From contig NZ_JASCIS010000060.1 of assembly GCF_029968015.1 (NCBI RefSeq), forward strand, positions 1 through 43,673: a DNA stretch of 43,673 bases, read 5' to 3'. Positions 23,616-31,277 of this stretch are shown here, in pieces (position 1 is the stretch's first letter; each line of letters opens with the position of its first letter). Position numbers and translations under genes: made by a program. The DNA comes from Streptomyces luteolus. Lineage in GTDB: Bacteria; Actinomycetota; Actinomycetes; Streptomycetales; Streptomycetaceae. The notes below the pieces were generated by a model, which made no database searches, had not been told where the DNA came from, and worked only from the letters and a program-made list of their open reading frames with translations.

Positions 23616-24437
23616 TCACGCCACGTACAGGTCGAAGGTGGAGGTGCGCCGGGGCCCGGCCACGACGTCCAGTTGGGGGTCCACGGAGAGCATGGCCTGG
23701 TGCAGGCGCTGCACCTGCGGCGAGGGTTCGACGCCGAGTTCGTCGATCAGGCGCATCCTCAGCCGACGGTAGACGTCCAGGGCGGCGGCCTGCCGGCCGG
23801 AGCGGTACAGGGCCACCATGGCCTGCGAGTGCAGCCCTTCGTGCTGCGGGTGCCGGGCCGTCAGTTCGGTGAGCTCGGAGATGAGTTCAGCGTGGCGGCC
23901 GATCCTGAGGTCGGCGTCGATGCGCCGCTCGACGACGCCCAGACGGCTCTCCTCGAGGCGCAGCACTTCGATCTCGAGGATCGGTCCGACGCGTACGTCG
24001 ACGAGCGCGGGCCCGCGCCACAGGTCGAGGGCACGTCGGAAGCGGTCGGCGGAGACCTCGTCGTCACCGTCCTCGAAGGCGGCTCGCCCCGCGGTGACCA
24101 GCTGCTCGTACTGGTGGACGTCGACCGCCTCGGGCGGAATCTGCAGCAGATAGCCTCCGTGACGCGTCGCGAGTACGTCCTTCGCGCTGCCCGGAGCGTC
24201 CGGGCCCATGGCGGTGCCTAGCCGGCGGCGCAGTTGCAGGATGTAGGTCTGCAAGGTGGTGAGGGCACTCTGTGGTGGCTTTGTCCCCCATATTTCTTCC
24301 ATGATCATAGAGACGGGAAGGACCCTGCCCGGATAAAGCGCGAGAAGGGAAAGAATCTGCCGCGGCTTGGCCGCAGTCGGGACGATCGCTCCTCCGTTGA
24401 CCTCGGCACTCAACGGCCCAAGAACCTGGATCTTCAC
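23616..24437 (-). CDS. SARP-family transcriptional activator 1
   Basis: The 273-residue protein is a small SARP of the ActII-ORF4/DnrI size. The N-terminal winged helix covers about residues 1-95 (VKIQVLGPLSAEVNGG, TLQTYILQLRRRLG). The bacterial transcriptional activation domain covers about 100-245 (YEQLVTAGRAAFEDGD to MRLIDELGVEPSPQVQRLHQ). SARPs bind 11-bp-spaced repeats overlapping the -35 and recruit polymerase. GTG 24437 has GGAGGAAA upstream; the frame start at 24497 does not. Likely targets are the operators at 23228 and 20708. Confidence 0.92.
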   Translation of the reverse strand: MKIQVLGPLSAEVNGGAIVPTAAKPRQILSLLALYPGRVLPVSMIMEEIWGTKPPQSALTTLQTYILQLRRRLGTAMGPDAPGSAKDVLATRHGGYLLQIPPEAVDVHQYEQLVTAGRAAFEDGDDEVSADRFRRALDLWRGPALVDVRVGPILEIEVLRLEESRLGVVERRIDADLRIGRHAELISELTELTARHPQHEGLHSQAMVALYRSGRQAAALDVYRRLRMRLIDELGVEPSPQVQRLHQAMLSVDPQLDVVAGPRRTSTFDLYVA

Positions 24438-24645
24438 GGTCTTTCCTCCGTACCTCGTCAAGTTCCCCGCGGTGACTCTTACGTGTCGACGCCGCACGGT
24501 CGCGTGAGCACACTAGCCAAATTCGCAAGTGTCCCCGATTCTCTCCAGCGGAGCTTGAGAGGGATTCCAGAAGATTCTCTGTTTTCTCTCTCAATTGTCT
24601 TGCTCAAGCAGCGCATTGCCGGAATTCAAGAATCCGCCAAGAGGG

Positions 24646-25491
24646 CTAGCCGACCCTGGTGAGCCTCCGGCCCCCGGGCCGCTCACCGCCGGGCCGCCCG
24701 CCCTCGGCCGCCGGTTCGGGGCCCGCCATCAGGACGGAGCGCTGCAGTCGCCGCAGTGCCGCCGAAGGTTCCAGGCCGAGTTCCCGTACGAGGGTGGTAC
24801 GCAGCCGCTGGTACACGCCGAGCGACTCACTGCGCCGCCCGGAGCGATGCAGCGCCACCATGAGCTGACCGTGCAGGGTCTCGTGGGTGCGGTAGCGGTT
24901 CACCAGGACGGTGAGTTCGCCGAGGATCTCCCGGTGGCAGCCGAGCCGCAGGTCGGCCTCAATGCGCTGGTCAAGGGCGCACAGGCGGCTCTCTTCCAGG
25001 CGCCTGGCCTCCATCTCCAGCTGGGGGCCGTGGTGTACGTCGGCGAGCGCGGAGCCGGCCCACAGGTCGAGGGCCGCGCGCAGCTGCCGGGAGGCGCCCT
25101 GGAAGTCGTCGGCGTCCATGGCCCGGTAGCCGAGCCCGGCCAGCCGCTCGAACTCGCGCATGTCCTGGGCGCCGCCGTTGCCGACGAGCAGATAGCCGCC
25201 GGGTGTGGTGACGAGGACGTCCTTGGCAGTGCGGGGCGCGGCGCCCGCGGGCTCCCGCTCGAGTGCGGTCGTGATCAAGTCGCGCAGCTGCAGGACGTAG
25301 GTCTGCAAGGTGGTACGGGCGCTGCGCGGCGGCCGCTCCTCCCAGAGCTCCTCCATCAGCGTGGCCACCGGCACGACTTGGCCGGCGTGCAGCGCGAGCA
25401 GTGCGAGGACCTGCCGCGGCTTGGGCGCGGTCGGCGTGATCGAGATTCCGTTCTCCCGGACGGCCAGCGCCCCCAGTACCTCGATGTCCAT
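24646..25491 (-). CDS. SARP-family transcriptional activator 2
   Basis: This 281-residue paralogue of SARP 1 begins MDIEVLGALAVRENG. It shows KPRQVLALLALHAGQVVPV and TTLQTYVLQLRDLI in the winged helix, then a BTAD region up to LVRELGLEPSAALRRLQRS. The last 25 residues are Gly/Arg-rich and probably disordered. Its promoter has an ARE-type receptor box between -35 and -10, so it is the likely link from hormone receptor to pathway activation. GGGGGAG precedes the ATG. Between the two SARPs (24438-24645) there is a 208-base gap with scattered CTTGA/TCAAG motifs but no ordered array. Confidence 0.92.
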   Translation of the reverse strand: MDIEVLGALAVRENGISITPTAPKPRQVLALLALHAGQVVPVATLMEELWEERPPRSARTTLQTYVLQLRDLITTALEREPAGAAPRTAKDVLVTTPGGYLLVGNGGAQDMREFERLAGLGYRAMDADDFQGASRQLRAALDLWAGSALADVHHGPQLEMEARRLEESRLCALDQRIEADLRLGCHREILGELTVLVNRYRTHETLHGQLMVALHRSGRRSESLGVYQRLRTTLVRELGLEPSAALRRLQRSVLMAGPEPAAEGGRPGGERPGGRRLTRVG

Positions 25492-25799
25492 GCGTTCTCC
25501 CCCTGTAGATGCGTGGTCCGGGTTAAAGGGCTGTCCGGCGGGTCCTGCCTGGGACCCGGCTCGTCGGATACCTCATGACGATGCGTCGAGTAAAAAACAG
25601 GGCGGACGGTTTGTCAACTCTGAATATTCGTTCCATTTTCAACGACTGTGACCCCTAAAGCGGTATGCGCCATGCCGCCTACTCCGCACCATCCAGGGCA
25701 CCAACTAGTATGCTGTGCAGGTGATTTCGGGGTCTGGCCGGTTCGAAGCAGTGCGCGACGGTCATGCATCGGTCGCGCATCAGGTAAAGACCGTTTGGT
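25492..25799. promoter_or_regulatory. Control region upstream of SARP 2
   Basis: These 308 bases lie between the TetR 1 stop and the SARP 2 start. They contain the SARP 2 promoter with its ARE box (25589-25617) and an A/T-rich stretch at about 25585-25665, and they run up to the AGACC-gttt-GGTCT inverted repeat (25788-25801) overlapping the TetR 1 stop codon. No gene is seen. Confidence 0.6.
25589..25617 (-). promoter_or_regulatory. SARP 2 promoter with ARE box in the spacer
   Basis: On the minus strand, TTGACA (25612-25617), a 17-base spacer, then TTTACT (25589-25594). The 18-mer AAACAGGGCGGACGGTTT (plus strand, 25595-25612) fills the spacer and fits the AAAC-N8-CGGTTT form of gamma-butyrolactone/butenolide receptor boxes. 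The predicted transcription start lies about 90 bases before the SARP 2 ATG. Confidence 0.65.
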
Positions 25800-26453
25800 C
25801 TATTTTTCCTGTCGGGTGGCCGGCGGTGACGGCTGTCCGCCCGCGCGGGGACGGGAGCGGAGCGGGGCCTGCTCGTGCTGTTCGGCGAGGCGCGGAAGCA
25901 GGAGTTCCCAGAAGCGGCTGACTATCTCCTCGGACAGCCACTCCTTCTCGCAGCCGCCGAGCACCTCGAAGCCGACGGTCACCGCCACGATGGCGGGCGC
26001 GGCCCGGTCCGGCGACACACCGTCGGCCAACTGCCCTGCCCTGTCGGCCTCGTCCAGGATCTCCTCGACCCATTGCTGCCAGGTGCGCCGCAGCCCGGCG
26101 CCGTCCCGGCGGGCGGCATCGCCGCTCAGGCCAAAGCCCGCGCGGACCACGGAGTCGTCCGCGAGCCGGCTCATCAGCGCGTGCGTCGCGTCAACCAGCT
26201 CCTGCAAGGGGCTGCCGCCCTCGGTGGCCACCTCTTCGGTGATCCGTCGCACCGTAGCGGCCGCCTCGTCCTCGACAGCCTGCGCCAGGGCGCTCTTGCT
26301 CTCGAAGTGGAAGTGCAGCGCGCCGTTGCTGACACCGGCCCGTTTGCTGATCGTCGCAAGTGACGCCGGGGCGAAGCCGTCCGACGCGAAGATCTCGGCT
26401 GCGGCGCGGATCAGCGACTGCCGTGTCCGTGCTGCACGTTCCTGTTTGACCAT
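25800..26453 (-). CDS. ArpA/ScbR-like TetR-family regulator 1 (receptor or pseudo-receptor)
   Basis: This 217-residue protein has an N-terminal TetR HTH (LIRAAAEIFASDGFAPASLA, then ISKRAGVSNGALHFHFESK). The GALHFHF variant is typical of the gamma-butyrolactone receptor subfamily. The C-terminal ligand domain contains LQELVDATHALMSRL and a conserved Trp in LRRTWQQWV. It probably represses SARP 2 and its own gene through ARE boxes. Whether it binds a hormone (true receptor) or antibiotics (pseudo-receptor, JadR2-like) cannot be decided by eye. GGAGA lies seven bases before the ATG, directly after a strong stem-loop. Confidence 0.88.
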   Translation of the reverse strand: MVKQERAARTRQSLIRAAAEIFASDGFAPASLATISKRAGVSNGALHFHFESKSALAQAVEDEAAATVRRITEEVATEGGSPLQELVDATHALMSRLADDSVVRAGFGLSGDAARRDGAGLRRTWQQWVEEILDEADRAGQLADGVSPDRAAPAIVAVTVGFEVLGGCEKEWLSEEIVSRFWELLLPRLAEQHEQAPLRSRPRAGGQPSPPATRQEK

Positions 26454-26470
26454 TAAGGAATCTCCTGGCC

Positions 26471-26510
26471 ACGGGTGGTGGGGCCGGGCTCCACCGGCCC
26501 CACCACCCGT
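26471..26510. other. Perfect 17-bp stem-loop in the leader of TetR 1
   Basis: Arms 26471-26487 and 26494-26510 (ACGGGTGGTGGGGCCGG and its complement) pair perfectly around a 6-base loop. It sits just before the Shine-Dalgarno of TetR 1, downstream of the ARE box. It could be an attenuator, an mRNA 5' stabiliser or the terminator of an upstream small transcript. Confidence 0.7.
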
Positions 26511-26650
26511 TGTTCAATAGGCTACTGATGGAGGATCGCCGTTCTTGCGACTCGGCAGTCAGAGGGTGCGGCGGCTGCCGCACAAGAAGGCCGACTACCG
26601 CGACGCCCACCATCGCCATGGTCAGTACCTTCATCCTCCATCAGGATAAC

Positions 26651-26668
26651 AAACCGCCCGTGCGGTTT
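26651..26668. promoter_or_regulatory. ARE-type receptor box upstream of TetR 1
   Basis: AAACCGCCCGTGCGGTTT is an 18-base inverted repeat (AAACCGC/GCGGTTT around CCGT) about 200 bases upstream of the TetR 1 start. It matches the AAAC-N8-CGGTTT form of the other boxes here. On the minus strand GTTATC follows as a possible -10. This suggests autoregulation or control by TetR 2. Confidence 0.65.
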
Positions 26669-26772
26669 TTGGGCAAAGTAAGGCCGAAACGGAACCCAGT
26701 CTCCGGCTGCTGCGACTCCGAAGCGCCCTTTGAGGCAGCCTTCCCTCTCCCAGCACACCTCACATGCAGAAC

Positions 26773-26834
26773 GGGCTTCGACCCGGGAACTCCGCGCCTC
26801 GGTGCGGCAGCGCGGAGTTCCCGGGTCGAAGCCC
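26773..26834. terminator. 25-bp perfect stem-loop downstream of the P450 gene
   Basis: Arms 26773-26797 and 26810-26834 are perfectly complementary over 25 bases with a 12-base loop. It lies 45 bases past the P450 stop and should stop transcription in both directions, insulating the TetR 1 control region. Confidence 0.75.
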
Positions 26835-26844
26835 TGGGCAGATT

Positions 26845-26877
26845 CGCCAACCCGGGGTGCAGCCCCCGGAGTTGGCG
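26845..26877. terminator. Second stem-loop immediately after the P450 stop
   Basis: CGCCAACCCGGGG (26845-26857) pairs with CCCCCGGAGTTGGCG (26863-26877) with small bulges. It ends one base from the P450 stop codon, forming a tandem terminator with the 25-bp stem. Confidence 0.6.
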
Positions 26878-26878
26878 G

Positions 26879-28111
26879 CTAACCGAGTACTACGGGAAGC
26901 GACTTGTAACCGTTCATCAGGAACGTCGGCATCGGCTCGAGTTCCTCGGGCGGGCAGGCGAGCCGCAGGTCGGGGAAGCGCTGGAAGAGCCGGGCGAAGG
27001 CGGTCTCGGCCTCGACCCGGGCCAGCGGCGTGCCCAGGCAGCGGTGCGCACCGTGTCCAAAGCCGAGGGTGTCCCGCCCCTTCCGGAGCAGGTCGAACTG
27101 GTTGGCGTCCTCGCCGTAGCGCTCCGGATCGAGCCCACCGGCCGCGAAGGAGACCAGGATGGCCTCGCCCTTCTTGATCAGGGTGCCGTCGACATCGATG
27201 TCCTCCACCGCGAACCGCAGCGGCGAGTAGGCCCCGGGCGTGTGCATCCGCATGCTCTCGTCGATCACATCGCTCCAGGCGGCCCGGCCGGCCCGGACGT
27301 GTTCCAGCTGCTCGGGGTGGCGGAGCAGGGCGCCCACGGCGTTGGTGATCAGAGTGGCAGTGGTGTCCTGGCCGCCCGCGATCATCAGGTAGAGGGTGCC
27401 GAGCAGCTCCTCCTCGGTCAGCCGGTCGCCGTTGTCGCGAGCGTCGATGAGCGCCGAGGTCAGGTCCTCCCCCGGCTCGGCCCGCTTCTGCTGCACCACT
27501 GCGGACAGCAGGCCGAAGGACTCCAGGAGCGCGTGGTTCATCTCCTCTCCCGACACCGAGGAGCTGAACACCGTGTGCAGTGCGGCGCACAGCTTCTTGG
27601 TGGTCTCGCCCTGCTCGACCCCGAAGAGCTCGCAGATCACCCGCATGGGCAGCAACTCGGCGAACTCGGTGCGCAGATCGACCGGGGCCGCGGGCTCGTG
27701 CGCGGCCAGGTCGTCCAGGAGCTCCCCGGTGAGTGCCTCGACCCGCGGGCGCATGGCCTCGCTGCGCCGGGCCGTGAACGCGCCCGCCACCAAGCGGCGC
27801 AGCCGACTGTGCTGCTCGCCGTACGAGATGAGCATGTTCTCGTTCGAGACCCAGGGGTAGAGCGGCCAGTCCTCCTTGATCCGCCCCTCGATGAACTCCG
27901 GCCAGTGCTGCCGGGCCGACCGGGACACCCGGGGGTCGGTGAGCAGCCGCTCCACATAACGCTGTCGTACGACCGCCCACGCGGTCACCCCGCCGGGCAG
28001 TGTGACCTGGACGGCTGGGCCCTGTGCGCGCAGCATCGCGGCCTCGCCCGCGAGGTCACGGCCCGTCACATCGAGTGTGTATGGGCATCTGAGCGCCTCT
28101 GCCTGTGCCAT
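26879..28111 (-). CDS. Cytochrome P450 (avenolide Cyp17-like by context)
   Basis: The 410-residue P450 has the I-helix MIAGGQDTTATLI (about 245-257), the K-helix ExxR in VIDESMRMHTPG, and the heme-binding loop LGFGHGAHRCLGTPLAR with the cysteine ligand. The early motif ENMLISYGEQHSRLRRLV is the C-helix. It is a class I bacterial P450 needing ferredoxin. Beside a butyrolactone-type receptor and an acyl-CoA oxidase, it matches the S. avermitilis avenolide set (aco, avaR1, cyp17), where the P450 hydroxylates the acyl chain. GGGAGGGG lies five bases before the ATG. Confidence 0.9.
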   Translation of the reverse strand: MAQAEALRCPYTLDVTGRDLAGEAAMLRAQGPAVQVTLPGGVTAWAVVRQRYVERLLTDPRVSRSARQHWPEFIEGRIKEDWPLYPWVSNENMLISYGEQHSRLRRLVAGAFTARRSEAMRPRVEALTGELLDDLAAHEPAAPVDLRTEFAELLPMRVICELFGVEQGETTKKLCAALHTVFSSSVSGEEMNHALLESFGLLSAVVQQKRAEPGEDLTSALIDARDNGDRLTEEELLGTLYLMIAGGQDTTATLITNAVGALLRHPEQLEHVRAGRAAWSDVIDESMRMHTPGAYSPLRFAVEDIDVDGTLIKKGEAILVSFAAGGLDPERYGEDANQFDLLRKGRDTLGFGHGAHRCLGTPLARVEAETAFARLFQRFPDLRLACPPEELEPMPTFLMNGYKSLPVVLG

Positions 28112-28193
28112 TCGTACCCCTCCCGATCGACTCGTTCACGTGTGCGCCGTTCCGCATGTTCACTGAGCAAGCCCCGCCCCCCGAGACAGCTCT

Positions 28194-28230
28194 CCGGGCC
28201 GCCGCCGCTGCCGGAGCGGTGGCGGCCCGG
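28194..28230. terminator. Stem-loop terminator after TetR 2
   Basis: CCGGGCCGCCGCC (28194-28206) pairs with GGTGGCGGCCCGG (28218-28230), a 13-bp stem with one G-T pair, starting three bases past the TetR 2 stop. It separates TetR 2 from the P450 gene, which must then have its own promoter in 28112-28193. Confidence 0.6.
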
Positions 28231-28233
28231 TTC

Positions 28234-28899
28234 CTACTCGGCGTCGTGGCGCAGTTTCATCGCTTCCTCGTACACCCGGGCTCCGCGCTTGGCCGCGAAG
28301 TCGAGGCGGACCAGCACGGACGGGACGGCGATGGACGTGATCAGGTGCTTGGTGATGTCCGCAGCCCGATCCATCAGGTCCTCGTAGCCGGTGAGGTGCT
28401 TCGACATCAGCTGGGTGCCGATGAAGCCGCCGATGAACATCCGCGCGGCGTCGACCACCTCGACGTCCGGCAGCAGTTCGCCCGCCCGCTTGGCGCGGCC
28501 GAGCAGCTCAGCGTTGTGATCCACCCATCCGCTCAGCGGTACCCGCCGGTCAAGGCCGTCCTGGGGCGCGCCCTCGTCCACGGTGAGCCGCACGCTGCCG
28601 CGGACCACCGGGTCGCCCTGGTGGAGCATGAAGGCGAGCAGCAGCGCCTCGTCCACACCTTCCTGGAGAACGAGTTCCTGCGGCATCACCGGAGGGACCG
28701 CGTCGACCTGCTCCGTCAGGATCTGCTGGGCGAGCTCCTTCTTGGAGGCGAAGTGGAAGTACAGGGCGCCCTTGGTCATCCCGGATCTCTTGAGGATCTC
28801 GGAGATCGCCGCCGCCTCGTATCCGACCTCGTCGAACACCTCGGCGGCCGCTCTCAGGATGGCCAACCTTGTCCGCATCGCCCGCTCCTGACGTGCCAC
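28234..28899 (-). CDS. ArpA/ScbR/AvaR-like TetR-family hormone receptor 2
   Basis: This 221-residue protein has the receptor-type HTH AILRAAAEVFDEVGYEAAAI followed by SEILKRSGMTKGALYFHFASK, and a ligand domain with VRGSVRLTVDEGA and a conserved Trp in LSGWVDHNAELL. The GALYFHF form is that of true gamma-butyrolactone/butenolide receptors. The GTG at 28899 has GGAGGTAGG eight bases upstream; the frame open to 29076 is not coding. Flanked by P450 and acyl-CoA oxidase genes, it corresponds in position to AvaR1. Its own promoter carries an ARE box. Confidence 0.9.
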   Translation of the reverse strand: MARQERAMRTRLAILRAAAEVFDEVGYEAAAISEILKRSGMTKGALYFHFASKKELAQQILTEQVDAVPPVMPQELVLQEGVDEALLLAFMLHQGDPVVRGSVRLTVDEGAPQDGLDRRVPLSGWVDHNAELLGRAKRAGELLPDVEVVDAARMFIGGFIGTQLMSKHLTGYEDLMDRAADITKHLITSIAVPSVLVRLDFAAKRGARVYEEAMKLRHDAE

Positions 28900-29029
28900 T
28901 GCGCCTACCTCCGTACTCTGGGGTGCCCGGCGCGGCTGGACCCAGGCCTGCCGGACGAGTGGTTCGTTCGCATGCTGATGAAGCCGGACGGCTGGGCCTG
29001 TGACGTGGGCGGATCCTGCGAACCCCGCC

Positions 29030-29058
29030 AGAATAAAACCACCCGGCCGGTTTAACAA
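29030..29058 (-). promoter_or_regulatory. TetR 2 promoter with ARE box in the spacer
   Basis: On the minus strand, TTGTTA (29053-29058), 17-base spacer, TATTCT (29030-29035). The 18-mer AAACCACCCGGCCGGTTT (plus strand, 29036-29053) exactly fills the spacer, as at the SARP 2 promoter. Binding there would block polymerase, giving autorepression. Confidence 0.7.
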
Positions 29059-29212
29059 GATCCCGGTACCGGCCACAGGCCGAGGCCCACCCAGCGGTCG
29101 CTCCTAGGGTCCCGATGGTCCGTCAGGTCACGGATATGACCGCGTGGTTGGCCCGTGCCCCGCACGTCAGGCAGGCGTCCTCCGTAGCGGCCGGAGACTT
29201 CTCAAGAATTCC

Positions 29213-29240
29213 TTGCAAAAAACCGGTGGGTCCGTATCTT
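29213..29240 (+). promoter_or_regulatory. Acyl-CoA oxidase promoter with ARE-like box
   Basis: TTGCAA (29213-29218), 16-base spacer, TATCTT (29235-29240). The 18-mer AAACCGGTGGGTCCGTAT (29220-29237) resembles the AAAC-N8-CGGTTT boxes but has only four of six matches in the right half. The predicted start lies about 45 bases before the ATG. Confidence 0.5.
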
Positions 29241-29291
29241 TGTGGGCGAACTTCGACCTTCATTCCGCCCGACGTTCATACGGAGAGGTCA

Positions 29292-31262
29292 ATGACCCTT
29301 CTGACGTTCCAGAAGAATGCAAGGGAAGTTGCCGGGGGGCAGCCGACGGCCGGACTCCCAGGTGATCTTCCAGGTGATCTTTCAGGCTCTGGCCCAACGC
29401 CTTCGGCCGAAGGCAAGCACACCACCTCTGAGCTCAGGCATTTCCTCTTCGATCAGGACCAGCGCGCCCGCGTCCACGCCCCCTGGCGTCGGCTCGTCAG
29501 CCGCCAGGAATTCCGGCACATGCCCGACCTCGCGCCGCGGGAGCGCACGGCCCTCGCGTACGACCGGCTGCAGCTGATCAACGACACCGTGGAGTCCCCC
29601 GAGAAGCTGGCGGATGACCCGCACCTGCTCGCCAGCCTGCACGAGTGGACCGGCTTCGTGGATCCGACGCTGGCGACGCTCTCGGCGATCCACTACAACC
29701 TGTTCCTCGGCAGCCTTGTGGACCACTCCCCCGACAGCCGCCGCAGCCTTGACGACTTCACTTCGCTGCGCAGGACAGGAACGTTCCTCTGCACCGAGCT
29801 CGAACACGGCAGTGATGTCGCGGCAATCGAGACTCGGGCGGTGTGGGACCGGGCGACCGGAGGCTTCGTACTGCATACCCCCACCTCGGGCGCGCAGAAG
29901 TTCATGCCCACCACCAGCGCCATCGGCGGCCCGAAGACCGCGGTGGTGGCGGCCCGGCTGATCGTCGAGGACCGGGACGAGGGTGTCTTCCTCTTCCTCG
30001 TACCGCTCAGAGACGAGAACGGACCGTGCGCCGGAGTCCGCACCTGGGTGCTTCCCGAACGCATGGGCACCCCGGTGGACCACTGCCTCACGGCCTTCGA
30101 CCACTACCGGCTCCCGCGCGAGGCGCTCCTGGAGGGCAGGCACGGAGAGCTGCACCCGGACGGCACGCTGACCAGCAATCTCGGCAACCGGCGCAAACGC
30201 GTCCTGCACTCGATCCAGCGCGTCACCGCAGGCAAGCTCTCGATGAGCGCCGCCGCGGTCGGCGCATCCCGCGCCGCACTCACCATCGCCGTCCGCTACG
30301 CCCACGCCCGCCGCACCAGCGGGCCCCGGGCCGGTCAGACCGTGCCCCTCGCCGCGCACCGCAGCCACATCGGCCGTCTGCTCTACCGGCTGACCACGGC
30401 GTACGCCATGACGTTCCTGCACCGCGAGACCGTGACGCGCTGGGCCAACCGCACGCCCGAGAACACCGAGGACGTGGCCCGTCTGATAGCCGTCTCCAAG
30501 AGCTGGATCACCTGGCAGACCCGGGACATCACGCTGGAGTGCCGCGAACGGTGCGGCGCGCAGGGGCTGTTCACGGTCAACGGCCTCGCCGACCTCATCA
30601 CCAGCACCGAGGGAACGATCACCGCAGAGGGCGACAACCTCGTCATCGCCCTGAAGGCGGGCGCCGAAATGCTCTTCAGCCGCGAGAGCCCAGCTGCCCC
30701 GCAGCAGCACGTCGAGCCGTCCGAGCACGCCATGGCCGACCCGCGTTTCCTGCGGGATCTGCTCGCACAGGCCGTCTCCGTCTGGCAGGACCGGGCCCGC
30801 ACCTCGCTGCGCCAGGGGCCTTCCGGCGCTCCGGTGGACCGGTGGAACCAGGCGTCGGCCGCCGCCCTGAAGATGGTCGACGCGGCGGCCCGGCTGCACG
30901 CGGCGGACGCATTCCTCGATGCCGCCGAGCAGGCGGTCGGCCCCGAAGCCCGCACGCTGCTGCGGAAGTTGGTGCTCCTCTTCCTTCTCAAGGAAGTGAG
31001 CGAGCACACCGGCGACCTGCTCGCCGAGGGGCACCTCACGATCGCCGACGTACGGTCGCTGCCCGAGGTCATCGAGCAGACCATCGCCGATCTGACGCCG
31101 CATACGATGACGCTGGTCGAGGCCTTCGACCTCCCGGCCGAGATCCTCGCCACGATCCCGATCGCGCACGAGGACTACACGCGGCGCATCTCCGCGCTGG
31201 CACACGGCGGCTCTCGGATACCGGCGCAGGGCAGATCGTGGGAACCGCTGCGGATGACGTGA
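29292..31262 (+). CDS. aco: Acyl-CoA oxidase (avenolide Aco-like)
   Basis: This 656-residue flavoprotein has the acyl-CoA-oxidase layout. The N-terminal helical domain contains YDRLQLINDTVE and HYNLFLGSLVDHS. The FAD-binding barrel shows TFLCTELEHGSDVAAIETRA and the C-terminal domain QGLFTVNGLADLITSTEGTI-TAEGDN. The family oxidises acyl-CoA to trans-2-enoyl-CoA with O2. Divergent from an AvaR-like receptor and close to a P450, it matches S. avermitilis aco, the key avenolide gene. GGAGAGG lies just before the ATG at 29292; the frame extends to 29115, but that would cover the promoter. Confidence 0.88.
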   Translation: MTLLTFQKNAREVAGGQPTAGLPGDLPGDLSGSGPTPSAEGKHTTSELRHFLFDQDQRARVHAPWRRLVSRQEFRHMPDLAPRERTALAYDRLQLINDTVESPEKLADDPHLLASLHEWTGFVDPTLATLSAIHYNLFLGSLVDHSPDSRRSLDDFTSLRRTGTFLCTELEHGSDVAAIETRAVWDRATGGFVLHTPTSGAQKFMPTTSAIGGPKTAVVAARLIVEDRDEGVFLFLVPLRDENGPCAGVRTWVLPERMGTPVDHCLTAFDHYRLPREALLEGRHGELHPDGTLTSNLGNRRKRVLHSIQRVTAGKLSMSAAAVGASRAALTIAVRYAHARRTSGPRAGQTVPLAAHRSHIGRLLYRLTTAYAMTFLHRETVTRWANRTPENTEDVARLIAVSKSWITWQTRDITLECRERCGAQGLFTVNGLADLITSTEGTITAEGDNLVIALKAGAEMLFSRESPAAPQQHVEPSEHAMADPRFLRDLLAQAVSVWQDRARTSLRQGPSGAPVDRWNQASAAALKMVDAAARLHAADAFLDAAEQAVGPEARTLLRKLVLLFLLKEVSEHTGDLLAEGHLTIADVRSLPEVIEQTIADLTPHTMTLVEAFDLPAEILATIPIAHEDYTRRISALAHGGSRIPAQGRSWEPLRMT

Positions 31263-31277
31263 AGCACGGGCCTCGGC

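Larger units (their letters stand above)
26454..26878. promoter_or_regulatory. Leader and promoter region of TetR 1, plus the terminators of the P450 gene
   Basis: These 425 bases contain the leader hairpin (26471-26510), a short frame with a hydrophobic start (MAMVGVAVVGLL, minus strand, start near 26619) that I do not call as a gene, the ARE box (26651-26668), and two strong stem-loops (26773-26877) next to the P450 stop. Confidence 0.6.
28900..29291. promoter_or_regulatory. Divergent control region between TetR 2 and acyl-CoA oxidase
   Basis: These 392 bases contain two divergent promoters, each with an ARE-like box in its spacer (29030-29058, leftward; 29213-29240, rightward). The middle (29060-29210) shows no gene or repeat. 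The TetR 2 leader is about 120 bases long. Confidence 0.65.

Noticed and set aside
25788..25801. AGACC-gttt-GGTCT as a fifth ARE box
   Set aside because: It lacks the AAAC-N8-CGGTTT form and overlaps the TetR 1 stop codon; it is more likely a short stem at the gene end or chance.
26512..26634. Small hydrophobic ORF (MKVLTMAMVGVAVVGLL...) upstream of TetR 1
   Set aside because: The frame runs through the 17-bp hairpin and into TetR 1 out of frame, with a low-quality C-terminal composition; no natural stop is near, so I did not call it.
31263..31277. Terminator between acyl-CoA oxidase and tpg
   Set aside because: Only 15 bases separate the two convergent stops and no stem-loop is present.
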